Source of the DNA: Patescibacteria group bacterium UBA2135
GTDB taxonomy: Bacteria; Patescibacteriota; Minisyncoccia; Phycocordibacterales; UBA2135
NCBI GenBank assembly: GCA_002327685.1
Contig: DCXN01000001.1
Coordinates: 12,170-67,049, forward strand
DNA: 54,880 nt
Direction: 5' to 3'
Of the stretch, positions 23,571-31,207 are shown in pieces. The notes beneath the pieces were generated by a model. That model made no database searches, was not told where the DNA came from, and saw nothing but the letters and a program-made list of their open reading frames with translations. The first letter of the stretch is position 1. Every line of letters starts with the position of its first letter. The position numbers and the translations under genes are program-made.

Positions 23571-23598
23571 TTGTGATTTTTTTCGTATGATGTAGTAT
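23571..23598 (+). promoter_or_regulatory. Promoter of the purC-purE fusion
   Basis: TTGTGA (23571-23576), 16-nt spacer, TAGTAT (23593-23598). Confidence 0.5.
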
Positions 23599-23647
23599 GC
23601 GGGTAGAATTAGTGTAGAAAAACTAGAAACAGAAAAGGAGACGATAC

Positions 23648-24955
23648 ATGTCTGTGGTTTATAAAAAAGACAAACTACTTAGCGAAGGAAAAACAAAGAA
23701 GGTTTTCTCTGTAGAGAATAATTCATCCATCGTTATTGTTGAATCAAAAGATGACATTACTGCCGGCGATGGGGCAAAACGAGAGGTTATCCCAGACAAG
23801 GGCACATGGGCAACGGCAACTACGAGCAATGTATTCCGCCTTTTAGAAGAATGTGGTAAGCGCACCGCATTTCGTGAACAAATCTCTCCGACAGAGTTTG
23901 TTGCAGAGAAGTGTGACATGACAGATCTTGAGGTGATAGCTAGAAGAGAAGGTCACGGGTCACACCTAAAAAGAAATCCACATCATCAAAAAGGGGTCTT
24001 TTTCCCGAAGCTTCTTGTTGAATTTTATCTCAAGACAAGCGATAAAAAATGGAGAGGCAAAGATCTTCCTGTCAATGATCCTCTAATTCAGTTTATACAT
24101 AGAGAAAACGGTACAATAAAAGGAATAGAGCTTTATAGACCTGATAAACCACTTGCGGCACAAGTTCCTTTTATGACTGTAGACCATTTTCCGTTTAAGT
24201 GGGATCAAAAAGCACTTGTGGATATGGAAGATACCGCGCGAACTAGTTTCTTAATACTTGAAAAAGCGTGGCTGATTGAAGGATATCGTCTGGTTGACTT
24301 TAAAATAGAATTTGGTTTCAATGCTGATCGCAAATTGGTACTTGCTGATGTTATTGATAATGACTCATGGCGGATTGTACGTTCTGATTCATATTATGAT
24401 AAACAAGTGTTTCGCGATGGTGGTGAACTTAGCGATGTTGCCAAAAAATATTCAACTGTCGCCGAAGCAACAAAACATTTTCGCCTTCCTCGTCAAAGGA
24501 TTATTCTCTGGAGAGGCTCGGAGGGTGATGATATATCATCTTTTGAAACTGGATTTGAGAATTTTTTTGGGTTACCGGATTGTGAGCTTAGATACCATAC
24601 AAGGTCTATGCATAAACAAACAAGGCAGGGGCTTGATGAACTTGATAGTTGGGTTAATAGTACTAAAGATGGAGACATCGGTTGCGTGAACACTGTCGTA
24701 ATTGCTTATGTCGGCATGAGCAATGGCGCTGGTCCAACATTGGCCGCGCATACTCATGTTCCCGTTATAGCCTGTTCTCCCACTGTAAAAGATTTTCCAG
24801 AAGATATTTGGTCATCTTTGCGAATGCCCAGTGGTGTTCCCCTCATGACAGTTCTTTCCCCTAGAAACGCGCTTCTTGCCGCTTTTGGAATTCTTGCAAT
24901 ACGAAGCCCGCGTGTCTACGCGCTTTTACGGAGATCTATTGAGGAACGTTTGTAA
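23648..24955 (+). CDS. PAICS-type fusion: SAICAR synthetase (PurC) + AIR carboxylase (PurE)
   Basis: 435 aa. Residues 1-275 are PurC: SEGKTKKVF, then DITAGDGAKR, the HGSHLKRNPHH region, DFKIEFGF and LADVIDNDSWR (ATP and metal sites). Residues 280-435 are PurE: IILWRGSEGDD, SMHKQT (active-site His), YVGMSNGAGPTLAAHTHVPV and SSLRMPSGVPLMTVLSPRNA. The WSSLRxPSG segment is typical of animal-type class II PurE, which carboxylates AIR directly with CO2. Domain order and length equal animal PAICS. Together the halves turn AIR into SAICAR. Ribosome site AAAGGAG. No other pur gene is in the window. Confidence 0.85.
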   Translation: MSVVYKKDKLLSEGKTKKVFSVENNSSIVIVESKDDITAGDGAKREVIPDKGTWATATTSNVFRLLEECGKRTAFREQISPTEFVAEKCDMTDLEVIARREGHGSHLKRNPHHQKGVFFPKLLVEFYLKTSDKKWRGKDLPVNDPLIQFIHRENGTIKGIELYRPDKPLAAQVPFMTVDHFPFKWDQKALVDMEDTARTSFLILEKAWLIEGYRLVDFKIEFGFNADRKLVLADVIDNDSWRIVRSDSYYDKQVFRDGGELSDVAKKYSTVAEATKHFRLPRQRIILWRGSEGDDISSFETGFENFFGLPDCELRYHTRSMHKQTRQGLDELDSWVNSTKDGDIGCVNTVVIAYVGMSNGAGPTLAAHTHVPVIACSPTVKDFPEDIWSSLRMPSGVPLMTVLSPRNALLAAFGILAIRSPRVYALLRRSIEERL

Positions 24956-24975
24956 ACGTTGTAATAAGAATTTTC

Positions 24976-25004
24976 AAAGTCCCGCTTTTAGCGGGACTTT
25001 TTTG
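24976..25004 (+). terminator. Terminator of purC-purE
   Basis: AAAGTCCCGC/GCGGGACTTT stem, TTTTA loop, T tail. Confidence 0.9.
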
Positions 25005-25134
25005 TTAAAAAAAGGATTTCCCTCCACGATTCAACTTACTCTTACTGGCTGGGGAACTTATTCATTGATATTATGTAAAGAAACAGTGTAAAATAGACTA
25101 ACTGATGATTAATAGTTAAAATTAAAAAATTAAA

Positions 25135-25917
25135 ATGGCTACAGAACAAGAAAAATTAGACTACAGCGAACCCATTGAAGTTTCAGATGGAATATATTGG
25201 TTAGGTTTTTATGATGAAAATGCGGCTTTTCATTCCAATCCGTATCTTATTAAAGACGGTGACGAAGTGGTTATTATTGATCCTGCGGGAATTACAGAAT
25301 ATCCACAGGTGGCAAGTAAGATTTTTTCAATAATTAAACCATCACAGGTTTCTCATATAATACTTCATCACCAAGATCCAGATCTTTGTGCCGCGGTACC
25401 CATGCTGGAGAATGCTGTTGGAAATAAAGATCTAAAACTTGTTACTCACAGTAGGGCAAGTGTGTTAATTCATTACTATGGAGTAAAATCTGATTTCTAT
25501 TTAGTAGATAAAAACGATTATTCTCTAACTTTAAAAAGTGGAAGGCGGTTGAAATTTATGACTACGCCCTTTATGCATTTTCCGGCGGCAATAGTTACTT
25601 ATGATGAGACTAGTAAAATACTTTTTTCTTCAGATATTTTCGGGGCTATTTCAAAAGATTGGAGTCTTTATGCTTCTGAAGGATATCAAGAAAAGATGTC
25701 AGTTTTTCACAAAGGTTACATGCCCTCAAATAAATTTCTTAGTGCGTTTATAGAGAAAATTGAGCCACTAGATATAGACATGATATTACCGCAACATGGT
25801 TCAATAATTAAAGGAGACATGGTGCCAAAGTGTATGGATTTTTTGAAGACGCTTGAGGTCGGGTTAGATTTGGCTTCTAGTGATGAGGAGTTGTATGGTT
25901 GGATTCCAAAAGCATAA
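25135..25917 (+). CDS. Diiron-type metallo-beta-lactamase-fold sensor protein (ODP family)
   Basis: 260 aa. The fold and ligands resemble the diiron domain of flavodiiron proteins: ILHHQDPDLC (His78/His79, Asp81, Asp83), TPFMHFP (His148), FSSDIFG (Asp167) and LPQHGS (His221). No flavodoxin domain follows, so it is not an O2/NO reductase of the usual type; stand-alone ODP domains often act as O2- or NO-responsive input modules. It heads a three-gene run with a PAS protein 16 nt downstream and a HAMP receptor, suggesting one sensory pathway. A TAAAAT box lies about 45 nt upstream. Confidence 0.75.
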   Translation: MATEQEKLDYSEPIEVSDGIYWLGFYDENAAFHSNPYLIKDGDEVVIIDPAGITEYPQVASKIFSIIKPSQVSHIILHHQDPDLCAAVPMLENAVGNKDLKLVTHSRASVLIHYYGVKSDFYLVDKNDYSLTLKSGRRLKFMTTPFMHFPAAIVTYDETSKILFSSDIFGAISKDWSLYASEGYQEKMSVFHKGYMPSNKFLSAFIEKIEPLDIDMILPQHGSIIKGDMVPKCMDFLKTLEVGLDLASSDEELYGWIPKA

Positions 25918-25933
25918 TCCGAAAAAATAAATA

Positions 25934-26701
25934 ATGGAAAATATTCAATTAAAAAATTCCCCTTCTCTAGCAAAAAAGTTAGCGGAAAAGGAATTTGAAA
26001 TACAGTCCTTAAAATACCGGATAGATCGAGAAGGAGACTTGTTTTCTCATACTGTGGAGAAACTGCATGGACTGCAGAGCGGTATTCGCAAGAATCAAAT
26101 GTATCTTGATACTGTCGTCAATTCTATGGTTGATGCATTGGTTGTGGTAACTCCAGATGCTGTCATTGAAACTGTCAATCAGTCCGCCCTTACTCTTTTG
26201 GGTTACAAAGAAGAGGAGCTTACTGGTAAGCCAGTTGCTACTATTTTTGCGGAGGAAGTTACGCTTTTTGAAGGAACTGAGATGGAGAAATTACTAAAAG
26301 AAGGTTCTGTTAGGAATTATGAAACTAACTATAAGACCAAATCGGGTGAAAATATTCCCATTCGTTTTTTTGGTTCAGTTATGAAGGGTAAAGATGAGAA
26401 TTTAATTGGCATTGTTGGTATTGCGCACGATATGCGTGAAATTGTGAATTTCATGCAAAAAGAGAAAGAGTCAGCGGCAGAAATCGCGGTCGCAGATGCG
26501 AGAGTAAATTATGTAGAAGAAATGAGAAAAAAGATCAGAAGTCGCGCTTTTAATTTAGGAGCAGAAGTTCAAAAAAGGACAAAGCAAGTGCAATTAAAAG
26601 CTGATAAATTGGAAAAATTCTACAAACTTACTGTTGGCAGGGACTTAAAGATGATTGAATTGGAAGACAAGATTAAAGAGTTAGAAAAAGTAAATAAATA
26701 A
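25934..26701 (+). CDS. PAS-domain protein flanked by coiled coils, no output domain
   Basis: 255 aa. Residues 1-55 are a heptad-rich helix, 58-172 a PAS domain (VVNSMVDALVVVTPDAVIE, LTLLGYKEEELTGKPVATIF, NYKTKSGENIPI), and 175-255 a long charged coiled coil. No histidine kinase, cyclase or effector domain follows. The PAS fold could bind a ligand or serve as a dimer switch; the coiled coils suggest partner binding. With 16 nt to the upstream MBL gene the two are almost surely co-transcribed. I infer an adaptor between the soluble diiron sensor and the membrane receptor downstream. Confidence 0.75.
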   Translation: MENIQLKNSPSLAKKLAEKEFEIQSLKYRIDREGDLFSHTVEKLHGLQSGIRKNQMYLDTVVNSMVDALVVVTPDAVIETVNQSALTLLGYKEEELTGKPVATIFAEEVTLFEGTEMEKLLKEGSVRNYETNYKTKSGENIPIRFFGSVMKGKDENLIGIVGIAHDMREIVNFMQKEKESAAEIAVADARVNYVEEMRKKIRSRAFNLGAEVQKRTKQVQLKADKLEKFYKLTVGRDLKMIELEDKIKELEKVNK

Positions 26702-26802
26702 ATTTTAATAAGATGCTTTCGCTACACTTTATCATTGTACTCGTGCAAAACGACGAGGTCGCCGCACAACTTTTCGTCGCTCTGCGTCGTTAACAAAAAC
26801 TT

Positions 26803-27618
26803 ATGTTCAAAAATTTCAAAATCGGTCAAAAATTAACTATTGGATTTATGGTCATTATTGCTCTAGCAGGAATAATTGGTGGTGTTGGTTATTTTAATAT
26901 TAAGGGCTTGCAGGAAAAAATTGATGAAATTGCAGAAGAACATTCATCACCCCATCATTATTCAATGATGATGATTGAGGCAAGAGTCCATGTTGGGAAG
27001 CTTCGCGAATATATAATAAACCAGATGGCAGGAGTGACGATGGAAAAACGCGCAGAGGCAGATTTTAATAGTTCTATGAGTAGGTATCACGAACATGAAG
27101 AAGAAATGGAAAAGTTGAGTTTTACAGAAGAAAGTAAGCAGCTTTTGGCTGAGACAAGAAAACTACACGATGATTACGATAGAAGCGCAAGAGAAATAAT
27201 GTTATTTATCGAACAGGGTAAAGTCATAGAATCGTATCAAAAAGAAATAGAGGAAACCGAGCTCAAGGCCGATAAGTACCTTGCATCATTAACGAAACTC
27301 ATAAATTACAATGACGGAATGTTAAAAGACGCGCAATCTCACGCTGAACATGTTGCTACTTCTGCTATCAATTTGATTATTACGACTACAATGATTGTCA
27401 TTATTTTTGGACTATTCATTGCTTTCTCTATTTCTCGTTCTATTTCAAAATCAATTAGTGAGGTTAAAAGTGCCGCCGTTGAAATCGCACGAGGTAATAT
27501 GGACGTAGAAATTGACACGTCTGGAAAGGATGAAGTCGCAGAACTCTCGCGGGCAATTGATGAGATGCGAGCAATTTTGAGAACGGTTATGGAAGAGTAT
27601 GAGAAAGGGGTTAAATAA
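26803..27618 (+). CDS. 4HB-HAMP membrane receptor lacking a signalling domain
   Basis: 271 aa. A TM helix (about 12-33) is followed by a four-helix-bundle extracytoplasmic domain (34-185), a second TM helix (190-212) and a HAMP domain (SRSISKSISEVKSAAVEIAR onward to DEVAELSRAIDEMR). It ends about 15 residues after HAMP, where a chemoreceptor would continue into its methyl-accepting hairpin or a kinase into its DHp domain. Repeated His in the sensor domain (SSPHHYS, RYHEHEEE, AHEH-like AEHVATS) could bind metal or heme. Output must pass to another protein, perhaps the adjacent PAS protein. Confidence 0.8.
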   Translation: MFKNFKIGQKLTIGFMVIIALAGIIGGVGYFNIKGLQEKIDEIAEEHSSPHHYSMMMIEARVHVGKLREYIINQMAGVTMEKRAEADFNSSMSRYHEHEEEMEKLSFTEESKQLLAETRKLHDDYDRSAREIMLFIEQGKVIESYQKEIEETELKADKYLASLTKLINYNDGMLKDAQSHAEHVATSAINLIITTTMIVIIFGLFIAFSISRSISKSISEVKSAAVEIARGNMDVEIDTSGKDEVAELSRAIDEMRAILRTVMEEYEKGVK

Positions 27619-27747
27619 CTGTTGCTTTATTTTTATTGTCTGAACACAAAAACTTTATTCGCAGAGACCACAAGTTTAAAAACACAAGAGTTATATGGCG
27701 AGAAACTCTTTATTTTTGTTATACAATAGGGAGAGTTGCAGAAAATA

Positions 27748-27818
27748 CATTTGACACATGGCATGTGACAATTGACTTAATTACAACGAGTTAAATGTCA
27801 AAGGTTAAATGTCAAATG
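27748..27818. repeat. Word-reiterated inverted repeat upstream of the VKOR gene
   Basis: Left arm 27748-27780 (CATTTGACACATGGCATGTG, then ACAATTGACTTAA), right arm 27791-27818 (TTAAATGTCAAAGG, then TTAAATGTCAAATG), loop of 10 nt. Same TTGACATTT word as at 13151-13250. Confidence 0.7.
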
Positions 27819-27829
27819 TTTTGTTTGGT

Positions 27830-28396
27830 ATGAAAAACAGAAACACTATTGTCCGAATTTTGCTTATTGCGCTTAGTATTGCCGGAATTATTATCATGGC
27901 GTATCTCACGTACCTCCATTATGTCCCGACTCCTCCTGATGGTTCCGTGTGTGATATTGGTGAAGGACTTTCCTGTGATGTGGTCAATAAAAGCGCGTAC
28001 TCGGAAATATTTGGCATCCCCATGTCAGTGCTTGGCATATTATATTTCATACTTGTTGCTACGTTGTCTATATGGCGATATAATATACAGACACTTTCGT
28101 TTATCGCATTGTTTTTGATTGTATTACTGGGGCCGTCACTTTATCTTTCGGTGGTTAGTAAGGCAGTTCTTGAAAACATTTGTATTTTTTGCGAGACTTC
28201 AAAAGTTATTATGGCGGGTTTGGTGCTTTTGTCTCTGTATGGAGCGAGCATCTCGCAAGTACGAGTTCAAAGAATATGGATAGCGGTTGCGCTTGCGATT
28301 ACGCTTGCCGCTGTAACATATTTTGTTCATTCATGGACGATTACCGAGCCGTTTACATATAGCGGAAATTTACAATTGTGGGAATTATTTAAATAA
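27830..28396 (+). CDS. Vitamin K epoxide reductase (VKOR) family protein
   Basis: 188 aa, four to five TM helices. VKOR signatures: the loop pair Cys41/Cys49 (SVCDIGEGLSCDVV), then SAYSEIFGIPMSVLG, and the membrane CxxC as CIFC (Cys118, Cys121). VKOR reoxidises a DsbA-like thiol oxidase and passes electrons to quinone, so it drives disulfide formation outside the cytoplasm. The next gene encodes the likely thioredoxin-fold partner. Start 27830 avoids the repeat arm; ATG at 27809 lies inside that arm and would add seven residues. Confidence 0.88.
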   Translation: MKNRNTIVRILLIALSIAGIIIMAYLTYLHYVPTPPDGSVCDIGEGLSCDVVNKSAYSEIFGIPMSVLGILYFILVATLSIWRYNIQTLSFIALFLIVLLGPSLYLSVVSKAVLENICIFCETSKVIMAGLVLLSLYGASISQVRVQRIWIAVALAITLAAVTYFVHSWTITEPFTYSGNLQLWELFK

Positions 28397-28397
28397 A

Positions 28398-28481
28398 TGC
28401 GGGACGAACGCGGACTTGATGCGGAACGAACGCGGAAAAATTTTTCTGCATAGTTCTGCGTTTGTTCTGCATAGTTCTGCA
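28398..28481. repeat. Word-reiterated inverted repeat between VKOR and thioredoxin-like genes
   Basis: Left arm repeats GCGG(A)ACGAACGCGGA twice; right arm (28441-28481) repeats GTTCTGCATAGTTCTGC-type words. Arms meet at AAAAATTTTT and pair with several G-T type mismatches. Confidence 0.65.
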
Positions 28482-28490
28482 AAGCGAAGC

Positions 28491-28958
28491 ATGAATCAAG
28501 ATAATATCATTATAGCATCTATTGTTGGTGCGCTTTTACTTGTAACAGTCGCGGCATTTATTTTCTCTGGTTCAAAAGAGGGACCAGAAGCTGTAGCAGG
28601 CGATTATGACACATTTGCGCAGTGTCTCTATGATTCTGGTTTGCGGATGTATGGTTCAGCAACGTGCCATTTTTGTGCCCAACAAAGATCGATGTTTGGT
28701 GGATCATTTAAATTTATTCGCGAGATTGAATGCGATCCAAGAAACGCGCTTGCTGAAACCGAACGTTGTATAGCAAAAAACATTGAAGCAACACCAACAT
28801 GGATTTTGGAGGATGAAAACGGTAATGACATAGAGCGTTTTGAGGCGGGTGTCCAGCAACTTACAGTATTAAGTGAAAAATCAGGATGTCCGCTTGTTAA
28901 GGATTCTGAAGAACAAGGAACAAGCGATAGCGAATCGAGAGAAGTACAATCAGAATAA
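28491..28958 (+). CDS. Membrane-anchored thioredoxin-fold protein, VKOR partner
   Basis: 155 aa from the ATG at 28491. One N-terminal anchor (residues 5-26), then a small thioredoxin-fold domain with ATCHFCAQQ (Cys59-xx-Cys62) and the cis-Pro region TPTWILEDENG. Additional Cys45, Cys87-region and Cys near the C-terminus may form structural disulfides. The role fits a DsbA-like oxidase or reductase recycled by the VKOR encoded just before. The tail is Ser/Glu-rich. A longer frame upstream covers only the repeat and is rejected. Confidence 0.82.
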   Translation: MNQDNIIIASIVGALLLVTVAAFIFSGSKEGPEAVAGDYDTFAQCLYDSGLRMYGSATCHFCAQQRSMFGGSFKFIREIECDPRNALAETERCIAKNIEATPTWILEDENGNDIERFEAGVQQLTVLSEKSGCPLVKDSEEQGTSDSESREVQSE

Positions 28959-28965
28959 TTATTTA

Positions 28966-29034
28966 ATAAACCATAACTATGACGATGACCATAACTTCCG
29001 TTATTGTTATAGTAATCGTTATGGTTATTGTTAA
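28966..29034. repeat. Word-reiterated inverted repeat upstream of ccdA
   Basis: Left arm 28966-29001 repeats CCATAAC with ATGACGATGA between; right arm 29002-29034 repeats GTTAT(GG) words. The arms are adjacent and complementary. Confidence 0.65.
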
Positions 29035-29042
29035 AAATTGGC

Positions 29043-29759
29043 ATGCTTGATGGAAATATAACACTTGGCATTATTGTAGCCGCGGCACTTGCTGATAGCA
29101 TCAATCCGTGTGTTTTTGGTGTTCTCGTTTTTCTTTTACTCTTTCTTTCTCGTGCGTTTAAAAGTCGGAAAAGGATGCTCGTGAGCGGTCTATGTTACAG
29201 CATAGTGGTATATCTCACATACCTTGCTCTTGGATTCGGGATACTGAAGACCGCTATTTCAGTTGGTGTTGCTGAAGCGTTTTATTGGTTTGCGGCAGCC
29301 ATTGCAATTTTGGCGGGACTTTTTGAAATAAAAGATTTCTTTTGGTATGGCAAAGGTCCGACTTTGCAAATGCTTCCAGGTGGCGCAGAGCGCCTGAAGT
29401 CGTACACAAAGAAGATTGAACATTTTTATCGTAGCCACCCTAATCTTGCTGTATTGTTTGTGGGAGCTTTGGGGGTGTTTGTTGTTTTGGTTGAATTGCC
29501 ATGTACTGGCGCGCCATATTTTGCCGTACTTGCTCTTCTCGCAAAAGGACAATACGCTGTAGCAGTTCCGTATCTTCTGCTCTACAACTTTATCTTCGTA
29601 CTTCCGCTTTTGGTAATTATTGCTCTTGCGTATTTTGGTAAAGGAGCGCAGATAGAAGTGTGGCGGCTTAAACACAGAGGACTTATGCGTCTGGTAACTG
29701 GTCTCTTCCTTCTTGCTCTTGGTGGGTACATGATTTATTCACTATATCCATTTATTTAG
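29043..29759 (+). CDS. CcdA/DsbD-type transmembrane thiol transporter
   Basis: 238 aa, six or more TM helices. The two family motifs are present: ALADSINPCVFGV (first redox Cys) and VELPCTGAPYFA (second redox Cys). These proteins carry reducing equivalents from cytoplasmic thioredoxin across the membrane. Its position after VKOR and a thioredoxin-like protein completes an oxidising plus reducing pair of branches. The cytoplasmic electron source may be the thioredoxin reductase at 45089. The ATG at 29043 is taken as start; 29028 is TTG. Confidence 0.87.
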   Translation: MLDGNITLGIIVAAALADSINPCVFGVLVFLLLFLSRAFKSRKRMLVSGLCYSIVVYLTYLALGFGILKTAISVGVAEAFYWFAAAIAILAGLFEIKDFFWYGKGPTLQMLPGGAERLKSYTKKIEHFYRSHPNLAVLFVGALGVFVVLVELPCTGAPYFAVLALLAKGQYAVAVPYLLLYNFIFVLPLLVIIALAYFGKGAQIEVWRLKHRGLMRLVTGLFLLALGGYMIYSLYPFI

Positions 29760-29846
29760 CCTTGATATAATTACAAGCGAGGGAGAAATAAGAAGAGTTT
29801 ACGAGTTTGAATCTCGTAAGAAAACTCATAAATCGTAAATCGTAAG

Positions 29847-31082
29847 ATGTCAGAATTTTTACTCAATTTTATATATAATCCCGCGACCGCAATTGGTATT
29901 GCGTCCGTTGCCCTTATTGTTTCCTTGTATGTTTTGTATATGCATCGTGTACCTGAAGCATACGCCGAGAAGGAGAATATTGATATTGAAAAAATAATTG
30001 CTCTTACTAAAGACGGCGCTTTAAATACCGGTATATTACGTTTGGGACTTGCCGTTCTTTTTGTAGGAGGAATTTTTTTCGTACAAGGACAAGTAACTGA
30101 TAATACGTATGGTAATAAAATTGAGCACATAGGTGTTACTTTTGAAAAAACAATTGCGGCGATTGTTGCGATACAGTCAGAGACGTCCACTACTTCAGAC
30201 ATGGTAACAGAAGAAGCGGACGAGGATGCGGTAGAAGTTGCCTCTGATCCCCTCCCTTCTGTTCCTGAACCAGAGCCGGAACCAGTTGTGTTTATAGAAC
30301 CAATTATTATTCCTGAGCCAGAGCCGATTATTGTAGTGCCTGAGCCAGCACCAGAGCCGGAACCGGAAGTTATAGAAGCGCAAGGACCAGCGCCCGACTT
30401 CACGGTTTATGCTCTTTCTCGCTTTGGAACAACCTTGGAGGAAGGAAACGTAACGAGTTTTTCTGTTGTTGTTTTAAATGATGGGGAAGAAGACGTACAT
30501 ACTCCGTTTAATTCTCAGCTTTTCATTGATGAATTTAATGATGGCATTATTGATGTTTACCGCAAACGCATACAAACCCCTTTGATTATGTCGGAGGGGG
30601 AAGATACAAAGATATGGAAAAGTGCGTGGGCTCAAAAAGCTGGGACCCACAGGGTGGAAGTTTGCACAGATGTTGATAATGTGATATTAGAGACAAACGA
30701 AAAAAACAATTGCACGTCAATCATTTTTGAGGTAAAAGGACCTTCAGAAAGCGGCGATCTTGTTGTTGAACAGATACTAATAACTCCACAACAGCCAAGT
30801 ATTGGAGAAAGGGTTTTATTCTTCGCACATATTAAAAACATTGCCAACACCAAAGTGGGTGGCTCGTATGTTGATTTGTATGTAGACAACCTATTGCGTG
30901 GCAGGCAATATGTCACAAGTATTTTAGGGGGTACATTTGAGGAAGTTGAATGGAACGGACTTTGGAGGGCGTCCGCTACAGGCAGTTATGAATATACTAT
31001 ATGCGCAGACGGCAAAAAAGAAGTATCTGAAGCAAACGAGGAAAATAATTGCTCTAGCGGTACTATTACTATTTCAGAGTAA
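29847..31082 (+). CDS. Membrane-anchored surface protein with PE(P) linker and two CARDB domains
   Basis: 411 aa. Two hydrophobic segments (about 10-31 and 65-84) anchor the N-terminus. Residues 128-178 are a Pro/Glu-rich stalk (PEPEPEP, PEPAPEPEPE). Two CARDB-type immunoglobulin-like domains follow (about 183-295 and 300-411), each ending in the paired-Cys signature VCTDVDNVILETNEKNNC or ICADGKKEVSEANEENNC. CARDB domains are adhesion modules outside the cell. Each has one likely Cys-Cys bond, fitting the disulfide genes upstream. The spacer before it is another word hairpin (TTTACGA/TCGTAAA). Confidence 0.82.
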   Translation: MSEFLLNFIYNPATAIGIASVALIVSLYVLYMHRVPEAYAEKENIDIEKIIALTKDGALNTGILRLGLAVLFVGGIFFVQGQVTDNTYGNKIEHIGVTFEKTIAAIVAIQSETSTTSDMVTEEADEDAVEVASDPLPSVPEPEPEPVVFIEPIIIPEPEPIIVVPEPAPEPEPEVIEAQGPAPDFTVYALSRFGTTLEEGNVTSFSVVVLNDGEEDVHTPFNSQLFIDEFNDGIIDVYRKRIQTPLIMSEGEDTKIWKSAWAQKAGTHRVEVCTDVDNVILETNEKNNCTSIIFEVKGPSESGDLVVEQILITPQQPSIGERVLFFAHIKNIANTKVGGSYVDLYVDNLLRGRQYVTSILGGTFEEVEWNGLWRASATGSYEYTICADGKKEVSEANEENNCSSGTITISE

Positions 31083-31119
31083 ATATATAGACCTCTTGTG
31101 TGTTTATATGTAACTTTTT

Positions 31120-31158
31120 CTGGCGTGGTTCAACTTATTGAGCCACGTCAGTTTTTTT
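31120..31158 (+). terminator. Terminator after the CARDB gene
   Basis: CTGGCGTGGTTCAA pairs with TTGAGCCACGTCAG, followed by seven T. Confidence 0.85.
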
Positions 31159-31207
31159 ATATATTGTGTGGTATAATTAAGAATATTTCTCATCTCTCTT
31201 TCACGTC

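Noticed and set aside
29771..30403. Minus-strand frame rich in Ser, Gly and Thr
   Set aside because: It is the mirror of the Pro/Glu stalk and N-terminus of the CARDB protein.
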